In this document: one piece after another, positions 17,630 to 26,605 of the stretch | How the letters are laid out: each line of letters begins with the position of its first letter | Numbering within the stretch: the first letter of the stretch is position 1 | Origin: Nocardioides ginsengisegetis | GTDB taxonomy: Bacteria; Actinomycetota; Actinomycetes; Propionibacteriales; Nocardioidaceae | Direction of reading: 5' to 3' | NCBI RefSeq assembly: GCF_014138045.1 | Contig: NZ_JACGXA010000001.1 | Location: forward strand, 2,341,001 to 2,405,000 | Length of the DNA stretch: 64,000 nt | Position numbers and translations under genes: made by a program | Notes under the pieces: generated by a model | The model's database searches: none | What the model saw: the letters and a program-made list of their open reading frames with translations, nothing else | What the model was told of the DNA's origin: nothing

Positions 17630-18070
17630 TCAGCCGAGCGACTCGACGCGCTTCTTCAGGCCCTTGAGCGCGGTGTCGATGAGGATCTTCTCGCCCTTGC
17701 GCTTGAGCATGCCGATCAGCGGGATCGAGACGTCGAGGGCGAGGCGGTAGGTGACCTCGGTGGAGCCGTTGCCGAGGTCGCGCAGGACGTAGGCGCCGTC
17801 GAGGGCGCGCAGCATCTTGCCCTCGACCAGGGTCCAGGTGACCTGGCGGTCGGCGTCCCACGTGTAGGCGAGGGTGTACTCGTCCTTGATCGGCGACACG
17901 TCGAGGGCGAAGAAGACCTGCTCGGCACGGCCGTCGGCGGCCGAGGACCGCACGTCGGCGGTCGTGACGCCCTTGGCCCACTGCGGGTAGGCGGCGAAGT
18001 CGGCGATCACGGCCATGATCGCGTCCGGAGCGGCGTCGATGACGATCGAGCTCGTCGTCTGCTCGGCCAT
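17630..18070 (-). CDS. SRPBCC (START-like) family protein
   Basis: A 146-residue polyketide cyclase/START-fold protein with the typical opening SIVIDAAPDAIMAVIADFAAYPQW and a long C-terminal helix (LKGLKKRVESL). Such proteins bind hydrophobic ligands in a helix-grip cavity. No catalytic residues can be assigned. The ATG is preceded by GAGGGGG. It is the first gene of the minus operon with the ArsA-like ATPase and ROK kinases, and it is divergent from the acyl-CoA ligase gene, an arrangement conserved in actinobacteria. Confidence 0.85.
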   Translation of the reverse strand: MAEQTTSSIVIDAAPDAIMAVIADFAAYPQWAKGVTTADVRSSAADGRAEQVFFALDVSPIKDEYTLAYTWDADRQVTWTLVEGKMLRALDGAYVLRDLGNGSTEVTYRLALDVSIPLIGMLKRKGEKILIDTALKGLKKRVESLG

Positions 18071-18167
18071 GTGAGCCCCCTCGGTGCAGTGGACGGGATG
18101 GAGACGGGGTGGAGGAGTTGCCTCCGGCCGGGAGCGTACCGGATGACCGGGGCCCCGCCGGCAGCGG

Positions 18168-18173
18168 TAACCT
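18168..18173 (+). promoter_or_regulatory. -10 element TAACCT for the acyl-CoA ligase gene
   Basis: TAACCT lies 40 nt before the GTG at 18214. It would give a leader of about 33 nt containing AGGAGG (18204-18209). This is one of the few conventional leadered promoters visible in the window. Confidence 0.45.
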
Positions 18174-18213
18174 GCCCCGGAATCCCCACACCGGCGCGCC
18201 CCCAGGAGGCAAC

Positions 18214-20004
18214 GTGCGTGAGTTCTCCACGCCCCTGACGATCGAGGTGCCGGCCACCGGCAACCTCACCGACGACGTGGTGACCAACGCCCGGGAAGCT
18301 GCCGACACCGTCGTGTTCAGCCGCCACCGCGCGGGCGCGTGGGAGGACGTCACCGCGGCCACCTTCCTCGCCGAGGTGAGTGCCGTCGCCAAGGGGCTGA
18401 TGGCCGCCGGCATCGAGGCGGGCGACCGGGTCGCGCTGATCTCCAAGACGCGTTACGAGTGGACGCTGCTCGACTACGCCATCTGGTTCGCCGGGGCGGT
18501 GACCGTGCCGGTCTACGAGACCTCCTCGGCCGAGCAGATCGCCTGGATCCTGCGCGACTCCGGCGCCCGTGCCGTCGTCACCGAGGGGCCCGACCACACC
18601 GCCCGCGTCACCGAGGCGCGCGGCGACCTCGACCAGCTCAACCACGTCTGGTCCATCACCGACAACGCCGTCGAGGTGCTCGTCTCGCTGGGTGCCGACG
18701 TCGCCGACGAGGCGCTGGAGAAGCGTCGTACGACGACCACTCCCCTCGACCTCGCCACGCTGATCTACACCTCGGGCACCACCGGCCGGCCCAAGGGCTG
18801 CATGCTCACCCACGGCAACTTCATGTTCGAGCTCGGCGTCGCGGTCGACGAGCTCGAGCGACTGTTCGCGACCGAGGGCGCCTCGACGCTGCTCTTCCTG
18901 CCGCTGGCCCACGTCTTCGCGCGGATCATCCAGGTCGGTTGCGTGAAGTCGCGCACCCGCCTGGGCCACTCCTCCGACATCAAGAACCTCGTCGCCGACC
19001 TCGGCGACTTCAAGCCGACGTTCGTCCTCGCGGTGCCGCGCGTCTTTGAGAAGGTGTTCAACACCGCCTCCCAGAAGGCGACCGCCGACGGCAAGGGCAA
19101 GATCTTCGACCGCGCCGCGGAGACGGCGATCGCCTACAGCCGGGGTCTGGACAGGGGGCGGCCGTCGATCGCCGTCCGCGCCCAGCACGCGCTGTTCTCC
19201 CGGCTCGTCTACGGCAAGCTGCGCGAGGCGCTCGGCGGCAACTGCCTCTACGCCGTGTCCGGCGGCGCCCCGCTCGGCGACCGCCTGGGCCACTTCTACC
19301 GGGGCATCGGCCTGACCGTGCTCGAGGGCTACGGCCTGACCGAGACCACGGCGGCGCTGACGGTGAACCTGCCCGACGCCACCAAGATCGGGACCGTCGG
19401 ACGGCCGATCCCCGGCACCGCCGTACGCGTGGCCGACGACGGCGAGCTGCTGTTCCGCGGTGGCCAGGTCTTCGCCGGCTACTGGGAGAACGAGGAGGCC
19501 ACCGCCGAGGCGCTCGAGCGCGACGGGTGGTTCCACACCGGTGACGTGGGCGAGGTCGACGACGAGGGCTTCGTCCGGATCACCGGGCGCAAGAAGGAGA
19601 TCATCGTCACCGCCGGAGGCAAGAACGTCGCGCCGGCGGTGCTCGAGGACCGGCTGCGTGCCCATGCGCTCGTCGACCAGTGCATGGTCGTCGGTGACGG
19701 GCAGCCCTTCATCGCCGCGCTGGTGACGATCGACGCCGAGTCGTTCCCCGCGTGGGCCGAGGCCCACGGCAAGAGCGGCAGCATCGCCGACCTGGTCGAC
19801 GACCCGGACCTGCGCAGCGAGATCGAAGGTGCGGTCGAGGAGGCCAACAAGGCCGTGTCGAAGGCCGAGGCGATCCGCAAGTTCACGATCCTCCCCGACA
19901 GCTGGACCGAGGAGGGCGGGCAGCTCACCCCCAGCCTGAAGCTCAAGCGCAACGTGGTGATGCGCGAGTTCCGCGACGAGGTGGCGGCGCTCTACCCGTC
20001 GTGA
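18214..20004 (+). CDS. long-chain fatty acid-CoA ligase (FadD15-like)
   Basis: A 596-residue AMP-forming acyl-CoA synthetase that activates long-chain fatty acids to acyl-CoA through an acyl-adenylate. The AMP/ATP-binding P-loop is YTSGTTGRPKG (185-195). The adenine motif lies in LEGYGLTETTAALTVN, the hinge region is GWFHTGDVGEVDDEGFVRITGRKKEI, and the C-terminal lysine is in LTPSLKLKRN. The GTG start has AGGAGG 4 nt upstream. It matches the fadD15 position of the conserved order and faces the SRPBCC/ArsA operon. The fatty acid chain length preferred is not evident. Confidence 0.92.
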   Translation: MREFSTPLTIEVPATGNLTDDVVTNAREAADTVVFSRHRAGAWEDVTAATFLAEVSAVAKGLMAAGIEAGDRVALISKTRYEWTLLDYAIWFAGAVTVPVYETSSAEQIAWILRDSGARAVVTEGPDHTARVTEARGDLDQLNHVWSITDNAVEVLVSLGADVADEALEKRRTTTTPLDLATLIYTSGTTGRPKGCMLTHGNFMFELGVAVDELERLFATEGASTLLFLPLAHVFARIIQVGCVKSRTRLGHSSDIKNLVADLGDFKPTFVLAVPRVFEKVFNTASQKATADGKGKIFDRAAETAIAYSRGLDRGRPSIAVRAQHALFSRLVYGKLREALGGNCLYAVSGGAPLGDRLGHFYRGIGLTVLEGYGLTETTAALTVNLPDATKIGTVGRPIPGTAVRVADDGELLFRGGQVFAGYWENEEATAEALERDGWFHTGDVGEVDDEGFVRITGRKKEIIVTAGGKNVAPAVLEDRLRAHALVDQCMVVGDGQPFIAALVTIDAESFPAWAEAHGKSGSIADLVDDPDLRSEIEGAVEEANKAVSKAEAIRKFTILPDSWTEEGGQLTPSLKLKRNVVMREFRDEVAALYPS

Positions 20005-20218
20005 TCGGTGCCAATCTCGCCCGTTGGGGGGATTTCCCCCATCTTGGTCTGGACGACACTCGATCGAAAGTGCTGGGAATCCTCCCTCCCAGCGGCGGAA
20101 GTCTCCTAGAGTGACGCGTGGTGCACCGTCGGGGAGGGCGGGGCGCCCGAGGGATTGACTGACCGGACCGGCAGATGGGGTGCCTGGCGGTCCTAGGCAT
20201 TTCGGAAAGGTGCCGTCC
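20005..20218. promoter_or_regulatory. leader region of the Tad pilus locus with two hairpins
   Basis: Two dyads stand in this 214-bp gap. TGGGGG/CCCCCA (20025-20030 and 20036-20041, 5-nt loop) could end the acyl-CoA ligase transcript, although no T-run follows. GCTGGGA/TCCCAGC (20072-20078 and 20087-20093) is also present. The ribosome site GGAAAGG (20204-20210) lies 8 nt before the cpaB ATG. A promoter for the Tad genes is expected here, but I cannot fix it. Confidence 0.4.
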
Positions 20219-20953
20219 ATGGACCGACGCAGGATCCTCCTCGTGGCCGCCGCGGTCGTGGCCACACTGGGCACGCTCCTGGTCTTCCTCTACGTCCGGG
20301 GAGCCGACGCCCGCGCCGCCGAGCAGTACGACACCGTCGACGTGCTCCGCGCCGTCGCCGTGATCTCCCCCGGCGAGACCATCGAGGCGGCCTCGGCCGG
20401 CGGCAAGCTGGCGCTCCAGCCGGTCCCCAAGGACCAGCTCCTCGGCGGCTACCAGACCAGCACCGAGAGCCTCACCGGCCTCGTGGCGCTCACGGCGATC
20501 TACCCCGGTGAGCAGATCATCGCCAGCAAGTTCGGCGGCCAGGCGGAGGCGGCCTCACCGCTGCAGATCCCCAAGGGCGAGATGGCGATCTCGGTCAACC
20601 TCACCGACCCGGCCCGCGTGGCCGGCTTCGTCAACCCCGGCTCGCAGGTCTCGGTGTTCCTCAACGGCTCCGATGCCACCAGCGGCCAGGCCTTCACCCG
20701 CATGCTGCTCCCCCGCGTCACCGTGCTGGGCGTCGGATCGACCACACCGGTGTCGACGACCACCACCGACCAGACGGGTGCGCAGACCACCGAGCAGCTG
20801 CCCCGCACGCTCCTCACCCTCGCCCTCGACCAGCAGGACGCCCAGAAGGTCCTCTTCGCCTCCGGCAACGGCGAGCTGGCCTTCGCACTGCTCACGACCG
20901 ACAGCGCCGTGAAGCCGGGTCCCGGCGTCACGGCGCTGAACCTGTTCAGGTAG
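20219..20953 (+). CDS. cpaB: Flp pilus assembly protein CpaB (SAF domain)
   Basis: A 244-residue envelope protein of the Tad/Flp pilus apparatus. An N-terminal membrane anchor (about 5-25) is followed by a SAF domain (DVLRAVAVISPGETIEA...), then the RcpC/CpaB domain (MAISVNLTDPARVAGFVNPGSQVSVFL). The C-terminal half includes a Thr-rich linker (STTTTDQTG). CpaB supports pilus assembly across the envelope. The ATG at 20219 has GGAAAGG 8 nt upstream, so the longer frame from 20180 is not used. It opens the Tad operon and is followed after 6 bp by the CpaE-like ATPase. Confidence 0.9.
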   Translation: MDRRRILLVAAAVVATLGTLLVFLYVRGADARAAEQYDTVDVLRAVAVISPGETIEAASAGGKLALQPVPKDQLLGGYQTSTESLTGLVALTAIYPGEQIIASKFGGQAEAASPLQIPKGEMAISVNLTDPARVAGFVNPGSQVSVFLNGSDATSGQAFTRMLLPRVTVLGVGSTTPVSTTTTDQTGAQTTEQLPRTLLTLALDQQDAQKVLFASGNGELAFALLTTDSAVKPGPGVTALNLFR

Positions 20954-20959
20954 GCCGGG

Positions 20960-22147
20960 ATGCCTGTCGTTGCAGACGCTGACCCCGCGACCCTGACGTC
21001 GCTGCTGGGAGCCATGCCCACCGGCTCCCACGCGGTCGACTCGACCGAACGGCTGATGGCCTGGCTGGGGCAGCACACCGGCGAGTACGTCGTCGTCCTC
21101 GGCCCGCACCTCGACTTCGACGAGGCCCTCGTCGCCTGCGAGTCGTTGCGGGTCGCGCGCCCCACGATCAGCGTGGTGCTGGTCCGCGAGGCCCTGGACA
21201 CCCAGATGCTGACCCGGGCCATGAAGGCCGGCGCGCGGGACGTCGTACCCGCTGAGGACCTCGAGGCCGTCGCCGGCGCCGTCAACCGCGCCCACCAGCT
21301 GTACGTTGCCCTCCGCGGCCCGACGGGCGCGGCCCAGACCGGCAAGGTCGTCACCGTCTTCTCCCCCAAGGGCGGGGTCGGCAAGACCACCATGGCGGTC
21401 AACCTCGCCCTCGCGCTGTCCGACCGCGGCGCGCGCAAGGTGTGCCTGGTCGACCTCGACCTCGCGTTCGGCGACGTGGCGATCACCATGCAGCTGTTCC
21501 CCACGCACTCCATCGAGCACGCGATCGGGTCGGACGACTCGCTCGACGGGGACCAGCTCGCGGGGCTGCTCACCCGTCACCAGGGGTCGTTGATGGTGCT
21601 GGCCGCGCCGAGCCACCCCGACGTGCGCGACCGGGTCTCCCCCGCCCTGATCGCGCGGGTGCTGAAGCTGCTCAGGGAGAGCTTCGACTTCGTCGTGGTC
21701 GACACCGCCCCGGCCTTCGACGAGCAGACGCTCACGGCGCTGGACGAGACCGACGAGTGCGTCATCGTCGCCACCCTCGACGTGCCGACCCTGAAGAACG
21801 TCAAGGTCGCGCTCGAGACGATGGAGATGCTCAACATCGCCCGCGGCCACCGCCACCTCCTGCTCAACCGGGCCGACGACGCCGTCGGCATCGGGGCCGA
21901 CAAGGTCGAGGCGATCCTCGGCATGCGGGTCGCCACACAGGTCGCCACCTCGATGGAGATCGCGGCCGCCACCAACGCCGGCAACCCGATCGTGGCCGGC
22001 AACCCCGACCACGCCTCGAGCGGCGCGATCCGGGCGCTGGCCACCGAGCTGGCCGGCGAGCCGGCCGCGCCGGGTGCCTTCCCATCCGCCCTGTCCCCGG
22101 GCGACGAGCCCGACCGGGGTGCCCGCCGCTTCCGGATCCGGAGATGA
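20960..22147 (+). CDS. cpaE: CpaE/TadZ-like MinD-family ATPase
   Basis: A 395-residue protein with an N-terminal receiver-like domain lacking a clear phospho-acceptor (residues 1-115), then a MinD/ParA ATPase. The Walker A is SPKGGVGKTT (135-144), switch I is VDLDLAFGDVA, and switch II is VVVDTAPAFDE. TadZ/CpaE proteins position the pilus machine in the cell. The C-terminal tail is Pro/Asp/Arg-rich. The gene sits between cpaB and cpaF with short gaps, as is usual in actinobacterial Tad loci. Confidence 0.9.
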   Translation: MPVVADADPATLTSLLGAMPTGSHAVDSTERLMAWLGQHTGEYVVVLGPHLDFDEALVACESLRVARPTISVVLVREALDTQMLTRAMKAGARDVVPAEDLEAVAGAVNRAHQLYVALRGPTGAAQTGKVVTVFSPKGGVGKTTMAVNLALALSDRGARKVCLVDLDLAFGDVAITMQLFPTHSIEHAIGSDDSLDGDQLAGLLTRHQGSLMVLAAPSHPDVRDRVSPALIARVLKLLRESFDFVVVDTAPAFDEQTLTALDETDECVIVATLDVPTLKNVKVALETMEMLNIARGHRHLLLNRADDAVGIGADKVEAILGMRVATQVATSMEIAAATNAGNPIVAGNPDHASSGAIRALATELAGEPAAPGAFPSALSPGDEPDRGARRFRIRR

Positions 22148-22151
22148 CGCC

Positions 22152-23738
22152 ATGAGCAGCCTGGCCGACCGGATGGCCGCCGCACGGCGCGCCAGCGAGG
22201 AAGCCCGCCTCGCGGCCGCCGCCGCAGAGGTCGGAGCCGACGAGCCGTTCGCCGACGACGCCCCCACGTCCGAAGCACCCCGGCACGCCGGGCCCTCCCT
22301 GGAGGCGGGTCCCGAGCGCAGCCCCGAAGCCAGCCCGGAGGCCAGCGCGACGGCCGCAGCCCAGGCTGCTGCGGCTGCTGCGGCTGCGACTGCTGCGAGC
22401 CGACCGAAGGTGGCGGCCAAGGAGCAGCCCAGCCTGGGCCAGCGCCGCAGCGCCGCCTCCCAGCAGGACCGCCTCGAGGAGCTCAAGGCCAACGTGCACG
22501 TCGAGCTGCTCAAGCAGCTCGGCCCGCACCTCTACGACGCCGACATGGACCAGAACGAGCTCGACCAGCGCGTCCGCGCGGTGCTCGGCGACGTCCTCTC
22601 CTCCCAGGACCGCCCGCTCAGCTCCAGCGACCGCGCCCGCGTCACCCAGGAGATCAGCGACGACATCCTGGGCTACGGCCCGATCGAGCCCTTCCTGCGC
22701 GACCCCGACGTCTCCGAGGTCATGGTCAACGGCCACGACAGCATCTGGCTGGAGAAGAGCGGCCGGCTCACGCACGCCGACGCCCACTTCGTCGACGAGG
22801 CCCACCTGCGGCGCACGATCGACAAGATCGTGTCCCGGATCGGCCGCCGCGTCGACGAGTCGAGCCCGATGGTCGACGCTCGTCTCCCCGACGGGAGCCG
22901 CGTCAACGCGGTCGTCCCGCCCCTCGCGGTCGACGGCTCCGCACTGACGATCCGCAAGTTCGCCACCGACCCCCTGACCGTGGCCGACCTCATCCGGTTC
23001 GGTTCGCTGAGCCCGCAGACCGCCGACTTCCTCGATGCCTGCGTGCGCGGCCGGCTCAACGTGATCGTGTCCGGGAGCACCGGCGCCGGCAAGACCACCA
23101 CGCTCAACGTGCTGTCGTCGTTCATCCCCGACGACGAGCGGATCGTGACCATCGAGGACGCCGCCGAGCTCCAGCTCAAGCAGGAGCACGTCGTCCGGCT
23201 CGAGTCACGCCCCTCCAACATCGAGGGCAAGGGCGAGGTCAGCATCCGCGACCTCGTCAAGAACAGTCTGCGCATGCGTCCCGACCGGATCATCGTCGGT
23301 GAGGTCCGCGACGCCTCCGCCCTCGACATGCTCCAGGCCATGAACACCGGCCACGACGGCTCCATCTGCACACTGCACTCCAACGGGCCCCGCGACACGC
23401 TCTCCCGCATGGAGACGATGGTGCTGATGGCCGGCATGGACCTGCCGATCCGCGCGATCCGTGAACAGGTGGCCTCGGCGGTCGACCTGATCGTCCACCA
23501 GACCCGCTTCAAGGACGGCACCCGCCGGATCACGCACATCACGGAGGTGGAGCGGATGGAGGGCGACGTCATCACCCTCCAGGACATCTTCGTCTACGAC
23601 CACTCGTTGGGCTTCGACAGCGAGGGCCGGGCCCTGGGGCGCCTGGCGGCCACCGGCCTGCGCCCGAAGTTCCTCGAGAAGATGGCCTACGCCAACGTGG
23701 TCGTGGACCCCCTGCTCTTCGTGCCGGGCGCCCACTGA
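22152..23738 (+). CDS. cpaF: CpaF/TadA-type pilus assembly ATPase
   Basis: A 528-residue secretion ATPase that powers Flp pilus assembly on the cytoplasmic face. The core begins at about residue 105. The Walker A is GSTGAGKTT (308-316), the Asp box region is IVTIEDAAELQL, the Walker B-type segment is DRIIVGEVRD, and the His box is GHDGSICTLHSN. The first 100 residues are a disordered Ala/Glu/Ser-rich extension encoded partly by GCT/GCG triplet repeats near 22364-22399, a possible slippage site. The ATG follows the cpaE stop by 4 bp. Confidence 0.93.
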   Translation: MSSLADRMAAARRASEEARLAAAAAEVGADEPFADDAPTSEAPRHAGPSLEAGPERSPEASPEASATAAAQAAAAAAAATAASRPKVAAKEQPSLGQRRSAASQQDRLEELKANVHVELLKQLGPHLYDADMDQNELDQRVRAVLGDVLSSQDRPLSSSDRARVTQEISDDILGYGPIEPFLRDPDVSEVMVNGHDSIWLEKSGRLTHADAHFVDEAHLRRTIDKIVSRIGRRVDESSPMVDARLPDGSRVNAVVPPLAVDGSALTIRKFATDPLTVADLIRFGSLSPQTADFLDACVRGRLNVIVSGSTGAGKTTTLNVLSSFIPDDERIVTIEDAAELQLKQEHVVRLESRPSNIEGKGEVSIRDLVKNSLRMRPDRIIVGEVRDASALDMLQAMNTGHDGSICTLHSNGPRDTLSRMETMVLMAGMDLPIRAIREQVASAVDLIVHQTRFKDGTRRITHITEVERMEGDVITLQDIFVYDHSLGFDSEGRALGRLAATGLRPKFLEKMAYANVVVDPLLFVPGAH

Positions 23739-23739
23739 C

Positions 23740-25677
23740 ATGGACCTGCTCCTCCGACTTCTCGGGACCGCGCTGGTCGCCGTGGTCGTCACGGCCACCG
23801 GCCTCGGCGCCCCTGCCCGCGCTGCCGACACCCATGCCGCGTCGATCGCGCACGTCGAGACGACCGGCAAGAAGGTCAGCATCCTGGTCTCGGTGCCCGC
23901 CAGCGCCACCGTCGACCTGAGCGGCGTCGGCCTGGCGATCGAGGGGACCGCCGTCCCCGCCCGGGCCTCCCTGGCCGCCACGAGCACCACCGTGCGCCGT
24001 ACCGCCGTGCTGGCGATCGACACCAGCAACTCCATGCGTGGCCTCCGCTTCGAGGCCGCCAAGTCCGCCGCCTCGGTCTTCCTCGACTCCGTCCCCGACG
24101 ACGTCTACGTCGGGGTCGTGTCGTTCGCCGGAGACGTCGTCGAGTCGCTGCCCCCCACCCGCGACCGCGACGCTGCCCGGGCCACGGTCAACGCGCTCAC
24201 GCTGAGCCGCCAGACCCGGCTCTACGACGGGGTCCTCGCCGCCGTCCGGATGGCCGGCAGCGAGGGACAGCGCACGCTGCTCGTGCTCTCCGACGGCGCC
24301 GACACCAGCGACACGGACCTAGGCGACGTCACCGTTGCCGTCGCGGACGCGGACGTGCTGGCCGACGTCGTCTCCCTCGACCAGGGCGGCACCCCCGCTC
24401 CGCTCCGGGCCATCGCGAAGGCCGGCTCCGGGCAGGTCGTCAACGCCAGCTCGGGCGCGCTGCGTGATGCCTTCTCGGCCGAGGCCGACGTCCTCGCGCA
24501 CCAGGTCCTCGTGACCGCGAAGCTGCCGGACTCGGTGACCGACAGCGAGGGCACCGTCGAGGTCTCGCTCCCCACCGACGTCGGGACGCTCACGGCGCAG
24601 GCGTTCACGACCGTCCGGCCGCCGGCGAAGCCCGCGAAGGGCGCCCCAGCGGTGGCCCCACCCGCCTCGTCCGACCAGGGCTGGGCGGTCCCCGACTCCG
24701 TGATGTACGTCGGCATCGGGGCGATGGGCGCCGGGCTGGTCGCCGTGCTCGTGCTCCTCGTCCCGCGCCGCGAGACCGCGATGACCGCCGAGGACCGGGT
24801 GTCGACCTACACCGCCCGGCTCAGCCGGCGCAGCCCAGGCGCGTCGTCCGGGGCGCACCGCGTCGACACCGAGCAGGCGCTGGCGCAGGCCACCGAGGCC
24901 GCCACCAGCGTGCTGACCCGCAACAAGTCCCTCGAGGAGCGGATCTCTCGCCGCCTCGAGGGCGCGGGCAGCCAGCTGAAGTCCGCGGAGTGGCTGCTCA
25001 TCCACGTCGGGATCTTCGTCGGCGCCGGTGTCGTGGGACTGCTGCTCGGCACGGGAAGCATCGTGGTCGGCTTCCTGTTCCTGGTACTGGGCGGGCTCGG
25101 GCCGTGGATGTTCCTCGGGCTGAAGGCGTCGCGTCGCCGCAAGGCCTTCGGCACCTCGCTGCCCGACACCCTGCAACTGATGAGCGGCTCGCTGTCCGCG
25201 GGACTGTCGCTCGCCCAGTCGGTCGACACCATCGTCAGGGAGGGGGCCGAGCCGATCGCCTCGGAGTTCAAGCGCGTGCTCGTCGAGACCCGGCTCGGCG
25301 TGTCCCTCGAGGACTCCCTCGAAGGCGTCGCCGAGCGCTTCGACAGCAAGGACTTCGCCTGGGTCGTGATGGCGATCAAGATCCAGCGCCAGGTCGGCGG
25401 CAACCTCGCCGAGCTGCTCGACACGGTCGCGGCCACGATGCGCGAGCGCGAGTACATGCGTCGGCAAGTCGCCGCCCTGGCGGCCGAGGGCAAGCTTTCG
25501 GCCTACGTCCTTGGCGGGCTGCCTCCGCTCTTCCTGCTGTACCTCGTGATCTCCAACGGCGACTACGTGCATCCCATGTTCGTGACCCCGATCGGTTGGC
25601 TGATGCTGCTCGGTGCTGGCGTGTTGCTCTCCGTCGGCGCTTTCTGGATGAGCAAACTCATCAAGGTGGAGGTGTGA
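23740..25677 (+). CDS. fusion of a VWA domain with a TadB-type (T2SSF) membrane platform protein
   Basis: A 645-residue protein in two parts. Residues 1-28 look like a signal or anchor (LLGTALVAVVVTATGLGAPARA). Residues 88-270 form a von Willebrand A domain with a complete MIDAS: DTSNS (D94, S96, S98), Thr in SRQTRLYDG and Asp in LSDGADTSD. A Pro/Ala linker and a membrane helix near 325-345 follow, then a cytoplasmic stretch. From about 425 comes a TadB-type T2SSF domain with LPDTLQLMSGSLSAGLSLAQS and the QRQVGGNLAELLDTVA motif, ending in two membrane helices. TadB forms the inner-membrane platform of the pilus. The VWA part should face outside, suggesting metal-dependent adhesion or sensing; that role is inference. 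It begins 1 bp after cpaF. Confidence 0.88.
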   Translation: MDLLLRLLGTALVAVVVTATGLGAPARAADTHAASIAHVETTGKKVSILVSVPASATVDLSGVGLAIEGTAVPARASLAATSTTVRRTAVLAIDTSNSMRGLRFEAAKSAASVFLDSVPDDVYVGVVSFAGDVVESLPPTRDRDAARATVNALTLSRQTRLYDGVLAAVRMAGSEGQRTLLVLSDGADTSDTDLGDVTVAVADADVLADVVSLDQGGTPAPLRAIAKAGSGQVVNASSGALRDAFSAEADVLAHQVLVTAKLPDSVTDSEGTVEVSLPTDVGTLTAQAFTTVRPPAKPAKGAPAVAPPASSDQGWAVPDSVMYVGIGAMGAGLVAVLVLLVPRRETAMTAEDRVSTYTARLSRRSPGASSGAHRVDTEQALAQATEAATSVLTRNKSLEERISRRLEGAGSQLKSAEWLLIHVGIFVGAGVVGLLLGTGSIVVGFLFLVLGGLGPWMFLGLKASRRRKAFGTSLPDTLQLMSGSLSAGLSLAQSVDTIVREGAEPIASEFKRVLVETRLGVSLEDSLEGVAERFDSKDFAWVVMAIKIQRQVGGNLAELLDTVAATMREREYMRRQVAALAAEGKLSAYVLGGLPPLFLLYLVISNGDYVHPMFVTPIGWLMLLGAGVLLSVGAFWMSKLIKVEV

Positions 25678-25678
25678 C

Positions 25679-26605
25679 GTGGTCCTGCTCTTCGTGATGG
25701 GCGTGCTGCTCTTCGTCGTTGCCCTCGTGCTGCTCTCGGCCGCGCTCGGCGACGGGAAGCCGGGCGGTGGGGTGAGAGGGTCGCTGGCGGTCCTCCAGGC
25801 GATGACCGACGCGCCCAAGGAGCTGACCAAGGACCTCGACAAGCCGTTCGGAGAGCGGGTGCTGCAGCCGCTGCAGGAGCGAGCCCTCAAGGTCGGCCAG
25901 CGCTTCACCGGCGGCGACTCCGCGGAGCGGATCCGCACCAAGCTCGAGCTCGCCGGCAACCCGGAGGGGTGGACCGTCGACCGGGTCGTGTCCGGCAAGG
26001 TCATCGGCGCCGTCGCCGGCCTGGTGGTGGCGCTGCTCTTCTCGCTCATGCTCGGCGCTGGCCTGCCGGTGCGGATCGTCGCCGTGCTCGGCGGCTTGGT
26101 CGCGGGCTTCTTCGCCCCCAACCTCTACCTCTACCAGAAGGGCTACGACAGGGCCCTGCAGATGCAGCGGGAACTGCCCGACGCCATCGACCTGCTCACC
26201 ATCAGCGTCGAGTCGGGCCTCGGCTTCGACGCCGCACTTCAGCAGGTGGCTCGCAACACGGAAGGACCGCTCGCCGACGAGTTCGCCCGGGTGCTGCGGG
26301 AGATGCAGATCGGTCAGGGACGCTCTGCGGCCCTGCGGGCACTCGCCGACCGGACGACCGTCCCGGACGTCCGGACCTTCGTCAGCGCGATGGTCCAGGC
26401 CGATGCCTTCGGTATCCCTATGGGGCAGGTGCTCCGGACACAGTCGAGCGAGATCCGGGTCAAGCGGCGTCAGCGCGCCGAGGAGAAGGCCCAACAGGTG
26501 CCGGTCAAGATGACAGTGCCGCTCATCTTCTGCATCCTGCCGTGTCTGTTCGTCGCGGTCATGGGCCCGGCCGTCATCAGCGTCATGCAGAATACGGGCA
26601 AGTGA
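25679..26605 (+). CDS. tadC: TadC-type (T2SSF) pilus platform protein
   Basis: A 308-residue inner-membrane protein of the type II secretion F family, the second half of the Tad pilus platform. It has an N-terminal helix (1-22), a helix pair near 105-150, a cytoplasmic T2SSF domain with LPDAIDLLTISVESGLGFDAALQQV and a C-terminal helix (PLIFCILPCLFVAVMGPAVISV). The GTG start follows the upstream stop by 1 bp with a GGTGGAGG just before it. Its stop overlaps the sensor kinase start (GTGA). Confidence 0.9.
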   Translation: MVLLFVMGVLLFVVALVLLSAALGDGKPGGGVRGSLAVLQAMTDAPKELTKDLDKPFGERVLQPLQERALKVGQRFTGGDSAERIRTKLELAGNPEGWTVDRVVSGKVIGAVAGLVVALLFSLMLGAGLPVRIVAVLGGLVAGFFAPNLYLYQKGYDRALQMQRELPDAIDLLTISVESGLGFDAALQQVARNTEGPLADEFARVLREMQIGQGRSAALRALADRTTVPDVRTFVSAMVQADAFGIPMGQVLRTQSSEIRVKRRQRAEEKAQQVPVKMTVPLIFCILPCLFVAVMGPAVISVMQNTGK

